Source of the DNA: Burkholderiales bacterium
Lineage (GTDB): Bacteria > Pseudomonadota > Gammaproteobacteria > Burkholderiales > Burkholderiaceae_C
Length of the DNA stretch: 64,000 nt
Assembly (NCBI GenBank): GCA_016219375.1
Contig: JACRNC010000004.1
Location: 23,791-87,790 of the forward strand
Reading direction: 5' to 3'
In this document: one piece after another, positions 28,440 to 36,629 of the stretch
Layout: the number at the start of each line of letters is the position of its first letter
How positions within the stretch are numbered: the stretch's first letter is position 1
Program-made: the position numbers and the translations under genes
The notes under the pieces: model-generated
What the model was told of the DNA's origin: nothing
Seen by the model: the letters and a program-made list of their open reading frames with translations, nothing else
The model's database searches: none

Positions 28440-28461
28440 GCGGCCTCCGGCGCCAAAGCAG

Positions 28462-28484
28462 AAGAGCCGCACGGGGCGGCTCTT
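28462..28484. terminator. Hairpin terminator between the TetR gene and galU
   Basis: AAGAGCCGC at 28462-28470 pairs with GCGGCTCTT at 28476-28484 around ACGGG, followed by TTGCTT on the plus strand. It lies 22 bases after the TetR gene stop and may also serve the convergent galU transcript. Confidence 0.85.
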
Positions 28485-28576
28485 TTGCTTGATGTCACGC
28501 GTGGACGACGCGTGGGCGGCGGGCCCGGCGCGGGCTGGATGCCGCCGGGCCGGCGGCACAGCGGCACGGGCGGGGC

Positions 28577-29443
28577 TCAGCAGGTCACGGTCTTGATGTA
28601 TTCGCAGAACCACTTGCCCACTTGCGGGTGGGTCAGCGCCAGCTCCACGTTGGCCTGCAGGAAGCCTTCCTTGCTGCCGCAGTCGTAGCGCTTGCCGGTG
28701 TAGGTGTAGGCAAAGACCTTCTCGCGGCGCAGGATGCCGGCGATGCCGTCGGTGAGCTGGATCTCGCCGCCCACGCCGCGCGGCTGGTTGCGGATCTCGT
28801 CGAAGATGCCCGGCGTGAGGATGTAGCGCCCGGCCACGCCCAGGCGGGACGGCGCCGCCTCAGGCGCCGGCTTCTCGACGATGCGGCTGACTTCCATCAG
28901 CGAGGCATTGACCGGCGTGCCGGCGACGATGCCGTAGCGCTTGGTCTGGTCCGCCGGCACCTCCTGCACGGCCAGGATGGAAGCGCGCCAGTCCTTGAAC
29001 TGGTCCACCATCTGCTTGAGCACCGGCGGCTCGCCCACCATCAGGTCGTCGGCCAGCAGCACGGCAAAGGGCTCGCCGCGCACCAGGCGCTCGCCGCACA
29101 GCACCGCGTGGCCCAGGCCCAGGCTCTTGGGCTGGCGCACGAAGACGCATTCCATGTCGTCGGGCTTGATGGACTGCACCAGCTCCAGCAGCTCGTGCTT
29201 GCCCGCGGCCTCCAGCTCGTGCTCCAGCTCGTAGGCCATGTCGAAGTGGTCTTCGATGGGGCGCTTGTGGCGGCCGGTGACGAAGATCATCTCGCGGATG
29301 CCGGCGGCATAGGCCTCTTCCACCGCGTACTGGATCAGCGGTTTGTCCACCACCGGCAGCATCTCCTTGGGCTGCGCCTTGGTGGCGGGCAGGAAGCGGG
29401 TGCCGAGGCCGGCGACAGGGAAGATGGCTTTGTTGATCAGCAT
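28577..29443 (-). CDS. galU: UTP-glucose-1-phosphate uridylyltransferase
   Basis: GalU makes UDP-glucose from glucose-1-phosphate and UTP, feeding exopolysaccharide, LPS core and trehalose synthesis. The 288-residue protein has the nucleotide-binding block [20 protein letters not shown] at residues 12-31 and [24 protein letters not shown], and [24 protein letters not shown] 29443 starts [12 protein letters not shown]; the upstream in-frame TTG is discarded. An ATTGTG (CACAAT on the minus strand) about 50 bases upstream may be its -10. It could supply UDP-sugars to the EpsF/EpsG system encoded in this window. Confidence 0.95.
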   Translation of the reverse strand: MLINKAIFPVAGLGTRFLPATKAQPKEMLPVVDKPLIQYAVEEAYAAGIREMIFVTGRHKRPIEDHFDMAYELEHELEAAGKHELLELVQSIKPDDMECVFVRQPKSLGLGHAVLCGERLVRGEPFAVLLADDLMVGEPPVLKQMVDQFKDWRASILAVQEVPADQTKRYGIVAGTPVNASLMEVSRIVEKPAPEAAPSRLGVAGRYILTPGIFDEIRNQPRGVGGEIQLTDGIAGILRREKVFAYTYTGKRYDCGSKEGFLQANVELALTHPQVGKWFCEYIKTVTC

Positions 29444-29640
29444 GACAGGCAAGGCTCCGCTTCTGGGCTGGTGTTATGGGAAGAGGTGGCGCCATTGTGC
29501 GAGCCACCGGTGACAGCGGTTGTAGGACTGGACCACCGCCTCGCGGGGTATCCCTAGGTCAAGGGTAGGCGAGGCCCTGCAAGAGCCGGGCCGCCGTGGC
29601 GCTCAGCTCGCCACTCGGCAACCCTTGCCTCGCCCCGCGC

Positions 29641-32475
29641 TCAACCCAGGCGCTGGCGCTGCTCGCGCACGCGCTGCAGCGCCGCGCTGAAGTCCGCCAG
29701 CCGCTGGCGCTCCTGGGCGACCACCGCCTCGGGCGCGCGGGCGACGAAGCTCTCGTTGCCCAGCTTGGCCTCGGCCTTGGTCAGCTCGCCTTCCAGGCGC
29801 TTGATCTCCTTGTCCAGGCGCTCGCGCTCGGCGGCCAGGTCGATCTCCACGTGCAGCGCCAGGCGGGCTTCGCCCTGCACGGCCACGGGGGCCATCGTCG
29901 TGGCCGCGGCGAAGGCCGGCTCGTCCAGCTGCCGCACCTCGCTGAGCTTGGCCAGGGCCTTGAGCACCGGCGCGGCCTGGGCGATGAAATCCGCCTCGCC
30001 AGTGACCAGCAGCGGCACGCGCTCGGCCGGCGATAGGTTCATCTCGCCGCGCAGGTTGCGCGCGGTGCCCACCACCGCCTTGAGCCTGGCCACCCAGGCG
30101 TCGGCCTGCGCATCCACGCGGCCCAGGTCGGGCACGGGGTAGGGCGCGACGACGATGCTGGCGTCGCTGCCGGCCTCCTTGCGGCCGGCCACCGGGGCCA
30201 CCACCTGCCACAGCTCCTCGGTGATGAAAGGCGTGATCGGGTGCAGCAGGCGCAGCACCGTCTCCAGCACGCGGATCAGGGTGCGGCGGGTGGCGCGCTG
30301 CTGCGCCTCGGTGCCGGCCTGGATCTGCACCTTGGCGATCTCCAGGTACCAGTCGCAGTACTCGTCCCAGACGAACTGGTAGATCGCACTCGCCACGTTG
30401 TCCAGGCGGAACTCGGCGAAGCCCTGTTCCACCGCCGCCTCGACGCGCTGCAGCTCGCCGACGATCCACTTGTCGGCCGGGCTGAAGTCCAGGTAGCCGC
30501 CGGCCAAGCAGGCGCCCGGCTCATGCGCCTGCAGGCCGCAGTCCTGGCCCTCGCAGTTCATCAGCACGAAGCGCGTGGCGTTCCAGAGCTTGTTGCAGAA
30601 GTTGCGATAGCCCTCGCAGCGCTTGGAGTCGAAGTTGATGCTGCGGCCCAGGCTGGCCAGCGCCGCAAAGGTGAAGCGCAGCGCGTCGGCGCCGTAGCCC
30701 GGGATGCCTTCGGGGAATTCCTTCTCGGTCGCCTTGCGCACCTTGGGGGCCGTCTCGGGCTTGCGCAGGCCGGTGGTGCGCTTGTCCAGCAGCGGGCCCA
30801 GCTCGATGCCGTCGATGAGGTCCACCGGGTCCAGCACGTTGCCTTCGGACTTGGACATCTTGTGGCCCTGCGCATCGCGCACCAGGCCGTGGATGTAGAC
30901 GTGCCTGAACGGCACCTTGCCCGTGAAATGCCTGGTCATCATGATCATCCGGGCGACCCAGAAGAAGATGATGTCGTAGCCGGTGACCAGCACGGATGAG
31001 GGCAGGAAGAGGTCCATCTCCTGGGTCTGCTCGGGCCAGCCCAGGGTGGAGAAGGGCACCAGCGCCGAGGAGTACCAGGTGTCCAGCACGTCCTCGTCGC
31101 GGTTGAGCGGGCCCTCGTAGCCCGCGGCCTTGGCGCGCGTGCGCGCCTCGTCCTCGCTGCGGGCGACGAAGATCTCGCCATTGCTGCCGTACCAGGCCGG
31201 GATCTGGTGACCCCACCAGAGCTGGCGGCTGATGCACCAGTCCTGGATGTTCTTCATCCACTGGTTGTAGGTGTTGACCCAGTTCTCCGGCACGAACTTG
31301 ACCTCGCCGGACTCCACCGCCTCGATGGCCTGCTCAGCGATGGACCGGCCTTGAGCGCCGGGCTTGGTCATGGCCACGAACCACTGGTCGGTCAGCATGG
31401 GCTCGATGACCTGGCCCGTGCGGGCGCAGCGCGGCACCATGAGCTTGTGCTTCTTGACCTCCACCAGCAGGCCTTCGGCCTCCAGCTGAGCGACCAGTGC
31501 CTTGCGGGCGACGAAGCGGTCCAGGCCGCGGTACTCGGCCGGGATCTCCGGCAGGTGCGACACCACCTGCGCATCCAGCGTGAAGATGGTGATCATCGGC
31601 AGCCCGTGGCGCACGCCGACCTGGTAGTCGTTGAAGTCGTGCGCGGGCGTGACCTTGACCACGCCGGTGCCGAAGTCCTTGTCCACGTGCTCGTCGGCGA
31701 TCACCGGCACCCGGCGGCCGGTGATGGGCAGCCGCACCTGCTGGCCGATCAGGTGGCGGTAGCGTTCGTCCTCGGGGTGCACCATCACGGCGGTGTCGCC
31801 CAGCATGGTCTCCGGCCGCGTGGTGGCCACCACTAGAGACTCGTCCGAGCCGTCGAGCGGATAGCGGATGTGCCACATCGAGCCGTCCTCTTCCTCGCTC
31901 TCCACCTCCAGGTCGGAGACGGCGGACTTGAGCACCGGGTCCCAGCTCACCAGGCGCTTGCCGCGGTAGATCAGGCCTTCCTCATAGAGGCGCACGAAGG
32001 TCTCGACCACCACCTTGGACCGCTTGTCGTCCATGGTGAAGTACTCGTGCTCCCAGCTGACCGAGTCGCCCATGCGCCGCATCTGCTGGGTGATGGTGGA
32101 GCCGCTCTGCTCCTTCCACTCCCAGATGCGGGCGACGAAGTTCTTGCGGCCCAGGTCGTGGCGGCTCTGGCCTTGCTCCTGCAGCTGGCGCTCCACGACG
32201 ATCTGCGTGGCGATGCCGGCGTGGTCGGTGCCCGGGATCCACAGCGTGTTGTGGCCCTTCATGCGGTGGTAGCGCGTCAACGAGTCCATGATGGTCTGGT
32301 TGAACGCATGGCCCATGTGCAGCGTGCCGGTCACGTTGGGCGGCGGCAGCTGGATGCAGAAGGACGGCCGGGCCGCATCCAGCGTGGGCTTGTAGAGGCC
32401 GCGTTGCTCCCACAGCGGGCCCCACTTGGCTTCGATGGGCGCGGGGTCGAAGGACTTGGGCAGGTCTTGGCTCAT
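29641..32475 (-). CDS. valS: Valyl-tRNA synthetase
   Basis: The 944-residue class I synthetase has the HIGH-type motif as HMGH at residues 53-56 inside [17 protein letters not shown], an editing domain with [16 protein letters not shown], the KMSKS motif at 539-543 and a C-terminal coiled-coil arm ([35 protein letters not shown]) typical of ValS. ATG 32475 gives [19 protein letters not shown], the usual start. All motifs are intact. It lies downstream of the M48 protease gene on the same strand, with its own probable promoter overlapping the end of that gene. Confidence 0.96.
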   Translation of the reverse strand: MSQDLPKSFDPAPIEAKWGPLWEQRGLYKPTLDAARPSFCIQLPPPNVTGTLHMGHAFNQTIMDSLTRYHRMKGHNTLWIPGTDHAGIATQIVVERQLQEQGQSRHDLGRKNFVARIWEWKEQSGSTITQQMRRMGDSVSWEHEYFTMDDKRSKVVVETFVRLYEEGLIYRGKRLVSWDPVLKSAVSDLEVESEEEDGSMWHIRYPLDGSDESLVVATTRPETMLGDTAVMVHPEDERYRHLIGQQVRLPITGRRVPVIADEHVDKDFGTGVVKVTPAHDFNDYQVGVRHGLPMITIFTLDAQVVSHLPEIPAEYRGLDRFVARKALVAQLEAEGLLVEVKKHKLMVPRCARTGQVIEPMLTDQWFVAMTKPGAQGRSIAEQAIEAVESGEVKFVPENWVNTYNQWMKNIQDWCISRQLWWGHQIPAWYGSNGEIFVARSEDEARTRAKAAGYEGPLNRDEDVLDTWYSSALVPFSTLGWPEQTQEMDLFLPSSVLVTGYDIIFFWVARMIMMTRHFTGKVPFRHVYIHGLVRDAQGHKMSKSEGNVLDPVDLIDGIELGPLLDKRTTGLRKPETAPKVRKATEKEFPEGIPGYGADALRFTFAALASLGRSINFDSKRCEGYRNFCNKLWNATRFVLMNCEGQDCGLQAHEPGACLAGGYLDFSPADKWIVGELQRVEAAVEQGFAEFRLDNVASAIYQFVWDEYCDWYLEIAKVQIQAGTEAQQRATRRTLIRVLETVLRLLHPITPFITEELWQVVAPVAGRKEAGSDASIVVAPYPVPDLGRVDAQADAWVARLKAVVGTARNLRGEMNLSPAERVPLLVTGEADFIAQAAPVLKALAKLSEVRQLDEPAFAAATTMAPVAVQGEARLALHVEIDLAAERERLDKEIKRLEGELTKAEAKLGNESFVARAPEAVVAQERQRLADFSAALQRVREQRQRLG

Positions 32476-32561
32476 GACAAAAGGGCGCGCCGGCTGGCCC
32501 GCCCGCAAAGGCATGAGCGAGGCAGCCGGCACGCCGCAGCGTGTGGGATGGGGAACCCGCG

Positions 32562-32567
32562 ATTTTA
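32562..32567 (-). promoter_or_regulatory. Candidate -10 element of valS
   Basis: On the minus strand TAAAAT occurs about 87 bases upstream of the valS start, overlapping the stop codon region of the M48 peptidase gene. It is the only AT-rich hexamer in that gap. No firm -35 was identified. Confidence 0.35.
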
Positions 32568-33803
32568 GGGACGGGGTGCTGCCGCCCGGCCGGCCCGGGC
32601 CGCGGCGCGGAAGCGGGCGATGCGCTCGGCATCCGCCGGGTGGCTGGACAGGGCGATGCCCAGGCTGCCCGGCTCGTCGCCGTCATCGCCCGGGCGTGCG
32701 GGCGGCTCGGCCGGCGGCGCCTCCTGCCCGCCTGCGCCGCGGCCCTTCTCGCCGGGGCGGGACGCCGCCGCATCGGCCGGTGTCGGCGTGCGCCGCAGGC
32801 CGCCACCGGGGCGGCGCGCCTGGGCCAGGCGCTCGAAGAGCACCACCATCGCCTCGGGCGAGCGGCCGCTGGCCTGCAGCATGGCGATGGCCTCGTCGTC
32901 GGCCTGGCGCTCGAAGTCGCGCGAGTAGGCCATCTGGCCCAGCAGCACCGGGGCGCTGGCCATCACGCTGCTGAAGTCGCCCAGTGCCAGGCTGGTCACC
33001 GTGCCCATGATCCCCACCTGGATCACCGAGCGCATGCCGTGGCGGTGGCGCACGTGGCCCAGCTCGTGGGCCAGCACGCCCAGGATGGCGTCGTCCTGCC
33101 CGCTGAGCAGCTGCACCAGCTGGTCGGTCATCACGATGATCCCGCCGGGCAGGGCAAAGGCATTGGGGCCCATCTGCGGGCTGTGGCGGAAGTGCAGCTC
33201 GTAGGCCGGCGCGTCGCCGCCCGTCCAGGTCTGGGCCACGGCCCGGGTAAAGGCGGCGGCCAGTTGCTCGCGCCGCGCCGCGGGCAGCCGGCTGGGCTTG
33301 AGCCAGTCGCCGTCCATCGACTCGAAGGCGGCGCGGCCCACGGCCAGGTCGGCCGACTGCGGCGTGACGGCCAGCAGCCCGCCGGCAGCCAGCGGCAAGC
33401 CCCAGCGGTAGCCGGCGGCCACCGCGGCGACCAGCACCAGCGTGGCCACGAGCACGCCGCGCCAGCTCTGCTGCGCCCGCACGACCAGGCTGTCGCGGTG
33501 GCCGGCGCGGCGCAGCCAGGCGTCCCAGGCGGCGGCATCGCGCGCCTGCAGCGAGCCGCCGTCCGGCAGATGGGCCACGCGCGCGCCGTGGCGGGTGCGC
33601 TCGGGCCACTGCACCTGGCGGCGCGGCACGTCCAGCGCGATCTCGTCGCCGCGGATCTGCAGCAGGTCGCCAGCCAGTTGCAGCCACACGCGCCGGGGCC
33701 GCGAGCTGCGCCCGTCGAAGTAGTCCGCCGCCGCGCCGGGCGTGGCGGGCGCCGCAGGGCCGGCGTCGTCGATGAGGGCCGGGGTGCCGACCATGCCGCT
33801 CAC
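32565..33803 (-). CDS. M48-family zinc metallopeptidase, membrane-anchored
   Basis: The 412-residue protein has a zinc-binding HELGH at residues 246-250 ([13 protein letters not shown]), with the third ligand expected in [14 protein letters not shown], the pattern of M48 (HtpX/Oma1/BepA-like) peptidases. Before it lie a domain with an acidic start and one hydrophobic segment ([17 protein letters not shown], near residue 115). The C-terminal part carries a Gly/Pro/Arg-rich insert before the last conserved [15 protein letters not shown] 33803 overlaps the DUF898 gene stop as GTGA and is preferred; ATG 33794 is an alternative. The coupling to a DUF898 protein suggests an inner-membrane quality-control pair. 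Confidence 0.88.
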   Translation of the reverse strand: MSGMVGTPALIDDAGPAAPATPGAAADYFDGRSSRPRRVWLQLAGDLLQIRGDEIALDVPRRQVQWPERTRHGARVAHLPDGGSLQARDAAAWDAWLRRAGHRDSLVVRAQQSWRGVLVATLVLVAAVAAGYRWGLPLAAGGLLAVTPQSADLAVGRAAFESMDGDWLKPSRLPAARREQLAAAFTRAVAQTWTGGDAPAYELHFRHSPQMGPNAFALPGGIIVMTDQLVQLLSGQDDAILGVLAHELGHVRHRHGMRSVIQVGIMGTVTSLALGDFSSVMASAPVLLGQMAYSRDFERQADDEAIAMLQASGRSPEAMVVLFERLAQARRPGGGLRRTPTPADAAASRPGEKGRGAGGQEAPPAEPPARPGDDGDEPGSLGIALSSHPADAERIARFRAAARAGRAAAPRP

Positions 33804-35107
33804 AGCCCGATGTCCAGGCCGAAGACCTCGGCCGCCACGTCGCCCGAGGCGTCGTCGCTGCCCCGGCCGGCCGCCGCGGTGAGCTGCTCCAGGTCGAAGC
33901 GCGTGTGCAGGCTGACCGCCTGCAGCTTCAGCCGCGCGGTGGCCACCGCCGCGAACGGCCAGTACAGGCCCAGCGTGAGCATCACCAGCAGCCAGTTCCG
34001 GAAGGTGACGAGGAACAGCGCCATGAAGGTGAGCTGGCTCTTGAAGCGCACGCGCGAGTTGCCGGTCTGCGTCCACAGCAGGTTCTGCAGCCGCGACACG
34101 AAGTACGGCTGCACGATGGCCTGGAAGAGCACGAACATCAGCACCAGCCCCGGCAGGATGGCCCAGATCAGCGCTGCCGAGCCCCGCCCGCGCGCGCCGG
34201 CGATGGCGCCGCCGGCGACCAGCGCAAAGGCCACGCCCGCCGCGATGGAAGCCAGCAGCGTGACGCCGCCGGTCTTGAAGAAGAGCCTGTAGAAGTCGCC
34301 CGGCTCCACGCGCAGCTGCGCCTGCAGCTGGCCGCAGGCGTAGTGCTCGTGCTGGTACTTCTTGACCCGGTAGAAGGTGTAGGGCAGGCAGGCATAGAAG
34401 GCCAGCACCGCCAGCATCATCGGCACGCCGGCGGCGGCCTTGCCCCAGGCCTCTTCCATCGCCTGGCCCAGCGCAGCCAGGGCGCCGAAGGCGGCCATGC
34501 CGGCCACCACGGGTGCGAAGGCGCGGTAGGCGTCAGCCACCGATCCGGTGAAGCGCAGCCGCAGCCCGCGCCAGCTGGTGTTGGCCAGCCGGAAGCGCAT
34601 GGACGCGCAGAACAGTGCCGGCCACACCGCCGCCAGGATCAGCAGCGCGATGCCGCCGGCCACCGGCGAGACCTGCCCGGCCAGGCCATAGGCGCCGAAG
34701 AGCAGCACCGTGAGCAGGAAGCCGCGGAGCATCCTGCGCGGGTCGCCGTGGAAGTCCAGCGCATGGCCGGCCACGCGGGTGGAGGTGTGGAAGTACTTCA
34801 GCCGCCGCGCCTTGGCCCAGGGGTAGTACAGCCCCAGCGTGGCCAGCGTGAGCAGCAGGTTGACGATCCAGATGCGGAAGTACTCGCTGCCCGAGCCGGT
34901 GAAGACGACGGCGTGGCGCTCGTCCGGCCGGGTGCTGCGGGCGGGCTGGGCCCAGGCGGGAGCGGCCAAGGGGGCCGCCGGGCCGGCGCCGGTCGCCCTG
35001 TCCCAGGCCGGCTCGCGGCGGGCCGCGGCCGGGCTGCTGCCCGCGCGCGTGGCACCCGGGGTGCCGAAATCGATGGCGCGCTCGCCGGCGCCCAATCCCT
35101 TGCTCAT
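33800..35107 (-). CDS. DUF898 (YjgN-like) inner-membrane protein
   Basis: The 435-residue protein has a disordered Ala/Pro/Arg head (1-65), then the DUF898 domain: FTGSGSEYFRIWIVNLLLTLATLGLYYPWAKARRLKYFHTSTRVAGHALDFHG is the characteristic opening. A second copy of its short motif follows near the end as TFRNWLLVMLTLGLYWPFAAVATARL. About eight membrane segments are expected. Function is unknown; in many proteobacteria it sits beside an M48 peptidase, as here. ATG 35107 starts MSKGLGAGERAIDFG. Confidence 0.85.
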   Translation of the reverse strand: MSKGLGAGERAIDFGTPGATRAGSSPAAARREPAWDRATGAGPAAPLAAPAWAQPARSTRPDERHAVVFTGSGSEYFRIWIVNLLLTLATLGLYYPWAKARRLKYFHTSTRVAGHALDFHGDPRRMLRGFLLTVLLFGAYGLAGQVSPVAGGIALLILAAVWPALFCASMRFRLANTSWRGLRLRFTGSVADAYRAFAPVVAGMAAFGALAALGQAMEEAWGKAAAGVPMMLAVLAFYACLPYTFYRVKKYQHEHYACGQLQAQLRVEPGDFYRLFFKTGGVTLLASIAAGVAFALVAGGAIAGARGRGSAALIWAILPGLVLMFVLFQAIVQPYFVSRLQNLLWTQTGNSRVRFKSQLTFMALFLVTFRNWLLVMLTLGLYWPFAAVATARLKLQAVSLHTRFDLEQLTAAAGRGSDDASGDVAAEVFGLDIGL

Positions 35108-35120
35108 GCCTGCCCCCCTC

Positions 35121-35240
35121 GCGGCGCCGGGCGCCGCATTCCTTTCTGCCTTGCGGCGCCGGGCGCCGCTTTCCCTTCTGTTCGGTACTCGGGCGCCGGG
35201 CGCGCTTTCCCTTCCATTCGGAAGCCGCGGGCGCCGCCGT
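35121..35240. repeat. Degenerate tandem repeats with GGCGCCGGGCGCC cores
   Basis: Four spaced copies occur at about 35121-35150, 35153-35183, 35191-35216 and 35226-35240. The first two share GCGGCGCCGGGCGCCGC followed by a pyrimidine run (TTCCTTTCTG or TTTCCCTTCTG); the third and fourth are shorter. Each core is nearly self-complementary and could form a hairpin. They lie immediately upstream of the DUF898 gene start, in a 267-base gap that ends at guaC. Confidence 0.7.
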
Positions 35241-35374
35241 CCTTGCCGTGTCCTGATCCGGTGTGGTGATGTCGCCCCCGCCTGGCGGCGAGAGCGCGGC
35301 GGGCATTGTGGAGGCCGGCCGTGACACTGGCAACGCGGCGCACCCGGGGGCAGGGCGCGCCGCGCGGGCCGGCG

Positions 35375-36352
35375 TCACATCAGCAGGTGCTCGCCTGCGT
35401 TGTCGCCGCCCAGGATGACGTAGTTGACGCGGCGGATGTCGGCCAGCTGCGTGCCGCCGGCGTACGAGATGGAGCTCTGCAGGTCCTCGCGCATCTCGCG
35501 CAGGGTGTCGGCCAGCCGGCCCTTGACCGGCTCCAGGATGCGCTTGCCCTCGACGTGCTTGTACTCGCCCTTGTTGAAGTCGCTGGCCGAGCCGTAGTAC
35601 TCCTTGTAGAGCCGGCCATCCACCTCCACCGTCTGCCCGGGCGACTCCTCATGCCCGGCGAAGAGCGAGCCGATCATCACCATCGTGGCGCCGAAGCGGA
35701 TGCTCTTGGCAATGTCGCCATGCTCGCGGATGCCGCCGTCGGCAATGATGGGCTTGGTGGCCACGCGGGCGCACCACTTGAGCGCACTGAGCTGCCAGCC
35801 GCCGGTGCCGAAGCCGGTCTTCAGCCGCGTGATGCAGACCTTGCCCGGGCCGATGCCGACCTTGGTCGCGTCCGCGCCCCAGTTCTCCACGTCGATCACC
35901 GCCTCGGGCGTGCCGACGTTGCCGGCGATGACGAAGGTCTCGGGCAGCGTCTCCTTGATGCGGCCGATCATGCGCTGCACGCTGTCGGCATGGCCGTGGG
36001 CGATGTCGATGGTGATGTAGTCCGCACCCAGCCCTTCGGCCTTCAGGCGCTGCAGGGTGTCCACGTCGGCATCCTTGACGCCCAGCGAGATGGACACGAA
36101 CTGCCCGGCCTCGCGCATGCGGCGGGCAAAGGCCACGTTGTCCAGGTCGAAGCGGTGCATCACGTAGAAGTGGCCGCTCTCGGCCAGGCGCTGGCAGATG
36201 GTCTCGTCCACCACCGTCTTCATGTTGGCCGGCACCACCGGCAGCTTGAAGCGGCGTGCGCCGAGCTGCACCGACGTGTCGCACTGGCTGCGGCTGTCCA
36301 CGCGGCACTTGCGCGGCAGCAGCAGCACGTTGTCGTAGTCGAAGATTTCCAT
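35375..36352 (-). CDS. guaC: GMP reductase
   Basis: The 325-residue enzyme belongs to the IMP dehydrogenase/GMP reductase family and reductively deaminates GMP to IMP with NADPH, part of purine salvage. It starts [21 protein letters not shown] and has the catalytic loop [22 protein letters not shown] with Cys173. The [12 protein letters not shown] form and the lack of CBS domains identify GuaC rather than IMP dehydrogenase. The C-terminal [21 protein letters not shown] agrees. A GAGAG ribosome-binding site precedes ATG 36352. The leader of about 160 bases starts with a stable hairpin followed by a T-run. Confidence 0.92.
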   Translation of the reverse strand: MEIFDYDNVLLLPRKCRVDSRSQCDTSVQLGARRFKLPVVPANMKTVVDETICQRLAESGHFYVMHRFDLDNVAFARRMREAGQFVSISLGVKDADVDTLQRLKAEGLGADYITIDIAHGHADSVQRMIGRIKETLPETFVIAGNVGTPEAVIDVENWGADATKVGIGPGKVCITRLKTGFGTGGWQLSALKWCARVATKPIIADGGIREHGDIAKSIRFGATMVMIGSLFAGHEESPGQTVEVDGRLYKEYYGSASDFNKGEYKHVEGKRILEPVKGRLADTLREMREDLQSSISYAGGTQLADIRRVNYVILGGDNAGEHLLM

Positions 36353-36490
36353 GGGTTTCTCTCGCTTCCGTTTGAGGTGGCGGCGCGTTGAGAAGCAGTG
36401 CGCCGCCGAGGCTGCGAGCGCTTGACTGACGGACCCGGTGGCGTGGCGGCAGAACACCTCTCGAGGCGCGGAGAGGGGCCGCAAACGAAA

Positions 36491-36515
36491 ACCGGGCGCC
36501 AAATTTGGGCCCGGT
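36491..36515 (-). promoter_or_regulatory. Hairpin with T-run in the guaC leader (possible attenuator)
   Basis: ACCGGGC at 36491-36497 pairs with GCCCGGT at 36509-36515, and the inner CCAAATTTGG is itself self-complementary. Read on the minus strand the hairpin is followed by TTTCGTTTGC. It lies about 140 bases upstream of the guaC start and just downstream of a TAGAAT hexamer. It resembles an intrinsic terminator placed at the start of a leader. Confidence 0.55.
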
Positions 36516-36520
36516 GGCTG

Positions 36521-36526
36521 ATTCTA
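36521..36526 (-). promoter_or_regulatory. Candidate -10 element of guaC
   Basis: TAGAAT on the minus strand would place the transcription start near 36514, at the foot of the guaC leader hairpin. No clear -35 is present at 16-18 bases. Confidence 0.35.
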
Positions 36527-36617
36527 GGTGCGTGAGGCCTGTCCTTCGGCGCGCCGGGGCATGCGGCAGCCCCGGGCGTGATGCGCCTCACGGCCGGGTC
36601 GGGCAGGGGCCGGCTGA

Positions 36618-36623
36618 GACAAT
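36618..36623 (+). promoter_or_regulatory. Candidate -10 element of the uvrD-type helicase gene
   Basis: GACAAT is followed by exactly 6 bases and the start codon ATG 36630, so transcription from it would begin at the A of ATG. No ribosome-binding site precedes that ATG. Confidence 0.4.
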
Positions 36624-36629
36624 CGCGGC

